Notes under the pieces: model-generated
Databases searched by the model: none
Told to the model about the DNA's origin: nothing
What the model saw: the letters and a program-made list of their open reading frames with translations, nothing else
Assembly: GCA_009776965.1 (NCBI GenBank)
Contig: WRMU01000045.1
Location: 1 to 6,157 of the forward strand
DNA: 6,157 bases
Source: Microgenomates group bacterium
Lineage (GTDB): Bacteria; Patescibacteriota; Microgenomatia; UBA1400; PJMF01
Direction of reading: 5' to 3'
Shown: positions 5,199 to 6,157 of the stretch, piece by piece
How positions within the stretch are numbered: position 1 is the stretch's first letter
How the letters are laid out: each line of letters opens with the position of its first letter
Position numbers and translations under genes: made by a program

Positions 5199-6157
5199 AA
5201 ATATCCCCCGCCCCCAAACACAGCAATACATCATTCTGTTGTAAATTATTTTCACAGTACCGAGCTAATTCCTCGTTAGTTCTCACATTAAGGGCATAAT
5301 CTGCCCTCCCCCTCAACTCATTTAGGTCCCTGCATAAATCATCGCTAGAGATTTGCTCGCCCAAACTCATGTCTTCCCTCGCCGAAGGAAAAATATCCGT
5401 CATCACCACCCCATCTGCCGCCCCCAAACTCTCCACTAATTCTTTTCTAAACTCCATCGTCCGCGTATAAGTATGCGATTGGAAAGCCACCACCAATCGC
5501 CCTCCCTCTGCTAATTTCTTTGCCTGCCACTCCCGCACCGCTTGGATTGCTGCCGTAATTTCATCGCTATGATGAGCATAATCATCTATATAAACCACCC
5601 CTCCCATCTCTCCCAGCCACTCCAGCCTCCTTTTTGTCGAGGAAAACTCCCCCAACTTTTCCTCAATCTCCTCCTTTCTCCATTCTCCCATAGCCTCCAG
5701 AGTCGCCCTCGCTGCCCGAGCATTCATTCGATTATGCTCTCCCGCAATTTTAAGCTTTATTTCTCCCCCTATATTCATCCCAAAAGGTACCATTTCGATA
5801 TCTGGCCTCTCTCTCGCCACCTCCTCTTGTATTTCTCTCAAGTTAATATCATCTCTATTAAAAACTAATTTGCCCTCAGGCAATAAATTGCAAACCAAAA
5901 AGTTTCTAAACACTTGTTTCACTTCCTCAAAACTACGATAAACATCCGGATGATCCCAACTCAAATTATTAACTACGATAATTTTTGGTCTCAGAGTTAA
6001 AAATCTCGCCGGAAAATTACTCAGGTCTTCCCATAATTCGTTTCGTCTAAATTGAGTGCTATCTTCAACGTATTCATCCGCCTCCGCCACAAACCAGCTC
6101 TCTTTTCCCTCCCATTGTCCCACCCTCTCCATCCCCATAATCTCTCCCACCCCCACC
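5170..6157 (-). CDS. murC: Mur ligase, UDP-N-acetylmuramate--L-alanine ligase type (5' end outside window)
   Basis: MurC joins L-alanine to UDP-MurNAc with ATP in the cytoplasmic steps of peptidoglycan synthesis. The window holds the last 328 or so codons. The missing N-terminal part would carry the Rossmann domain and the ATP-binding GKT loop. Counting from the codon at 6156-6154, motifs are EADEY (25-29), NNLSWDHPD (63-71), GEHNRMNARAA (139-149), TKRRLEWLG (174-182), DDYAHH (191-196), FQSHTYTRT (225-233, usually FQPHTYSRT) and GAGDI (315-319). About 29 residues separate EADEY and the LRPK strand, longer than in typical MurC. NNL-x2-DH also recalls the murein tripeptide recycling ligase Mpl, but the FQ-HTY-RT motif favours MurC. 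GTG at 6156 is an internal Val, not the start. It converges on the cyclophilin gene with an 11-base overlap. Confidence 0.85.
   Translation of the reverse strand, partial: VGVGEIMGMERVGQWEGKESWFVAEADEYVEDSTQFRRNELWEDLSNFPARFLTLRPKIIVVNNLSWDHPDVYRSFEEVKQVFRNFLVCNLLPEGKLVFNRDDINLREIQEEVARERPDIEMVPFGMNIGGEIKLKIAGEHNRMNARAARATLEAMGEWRKEEIEEKLGEFSSTKRRLEWLGEMGGVVYIDDYAHHSDEITAAIQAVREWQAKKLAEGGRLVVAFQSHTYTRTMEFRKELVESLGAADGVVMTDIFPSAREDMSLGEQISSDDLCRDLNELRGRADYALNVRTNEELARYCENNLQQNDVLLCLGAGDIYHFFDDLKK

Noticed and set aside
4977..5255. A 92-codon minus-strand frame across the end of the cyclophilin gene.
   Set aside because: It overlaps two well-supported genes in other frames and has no recognisable domain.
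5542..5868. A 108-codon plus-strand frame inside the Mur ligase gene.
   Set aside because: It is the antisense shadow of a gene with clear Mur ligase motifs. Its odd His/Pro/Ser-rich content follows from the C-rich strand.
6154..6156. GTG as the start codon of the Mur ligase gene.
   Set aside because: The frame is open to the window edge and the ATP-binding N-terminal part is missing, so this is an internal codon.

Overview
The window reads as a compact bacterial chromosome segment, most likely from a Patescibacteria/CPR-type organism. The reasons are indirect: very tight gene spacing, weak or absent Shine-Dalgarno sites inside the operon, a short SecG with a GGGETYHTKRG-type loop, a Mur ligase with an extended EADEY region, and membrane-anchored rather than lipobox-type exported proteins. 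No rRNA, tRNA, mobile element or CRISPR array is visible. The lineage is an inference, with moderate confidence.

Layout. Bases 1-96 are non-coding as far as I can see and hold two interleaved inverted repeats. A leftward gene (97-912, minus) encodes a divergent YrdC/Sua5-fold protein with a TTG start behind a strong Shine-Dalgarno site. The 247-base gap at 913-1159 holds two near-consensus promoters placed back to back, their -35 boxes touching at 991/992. One fires left into the YrdC-like gene. The other fires right into an operon with a roughly 130-base structured leader.

The rightward operon has four genes separated by 2, 8 and 6 bases: RNase Y (rny, 1160-2803), SecG (2806-3024), a membrane-anchored family-5 solute-binding-like protein (3033-4472) and a membrane-anchored cyclophilin (4479-5180). 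The last three act at or outside the membrane: export channel, extracytoplasmic binding protein and extracytoplasmic foldase. RNase Y is normally a membrane-tethered mRNA decay enzyme, but this copy lacks the N-terminal membrane helix and carries a Pro/Lys/Gln-rich tail instead. A convergent Mur ligase gene (MurC type, 5170-6157, minus) enters from the right edge and overlaps the cyclophilin gene by 11 bases at the stops.

I see no wholly new multi-gene system. The points most worth a second look are the helix-less RNase Y, the abutting divergent promoters, the divergent YrdC-like protein, the solute-binding protein with no transporter beside it, and a C-over-G bias of the plus strand that holds in the stretches I counted whichever way the genes point.
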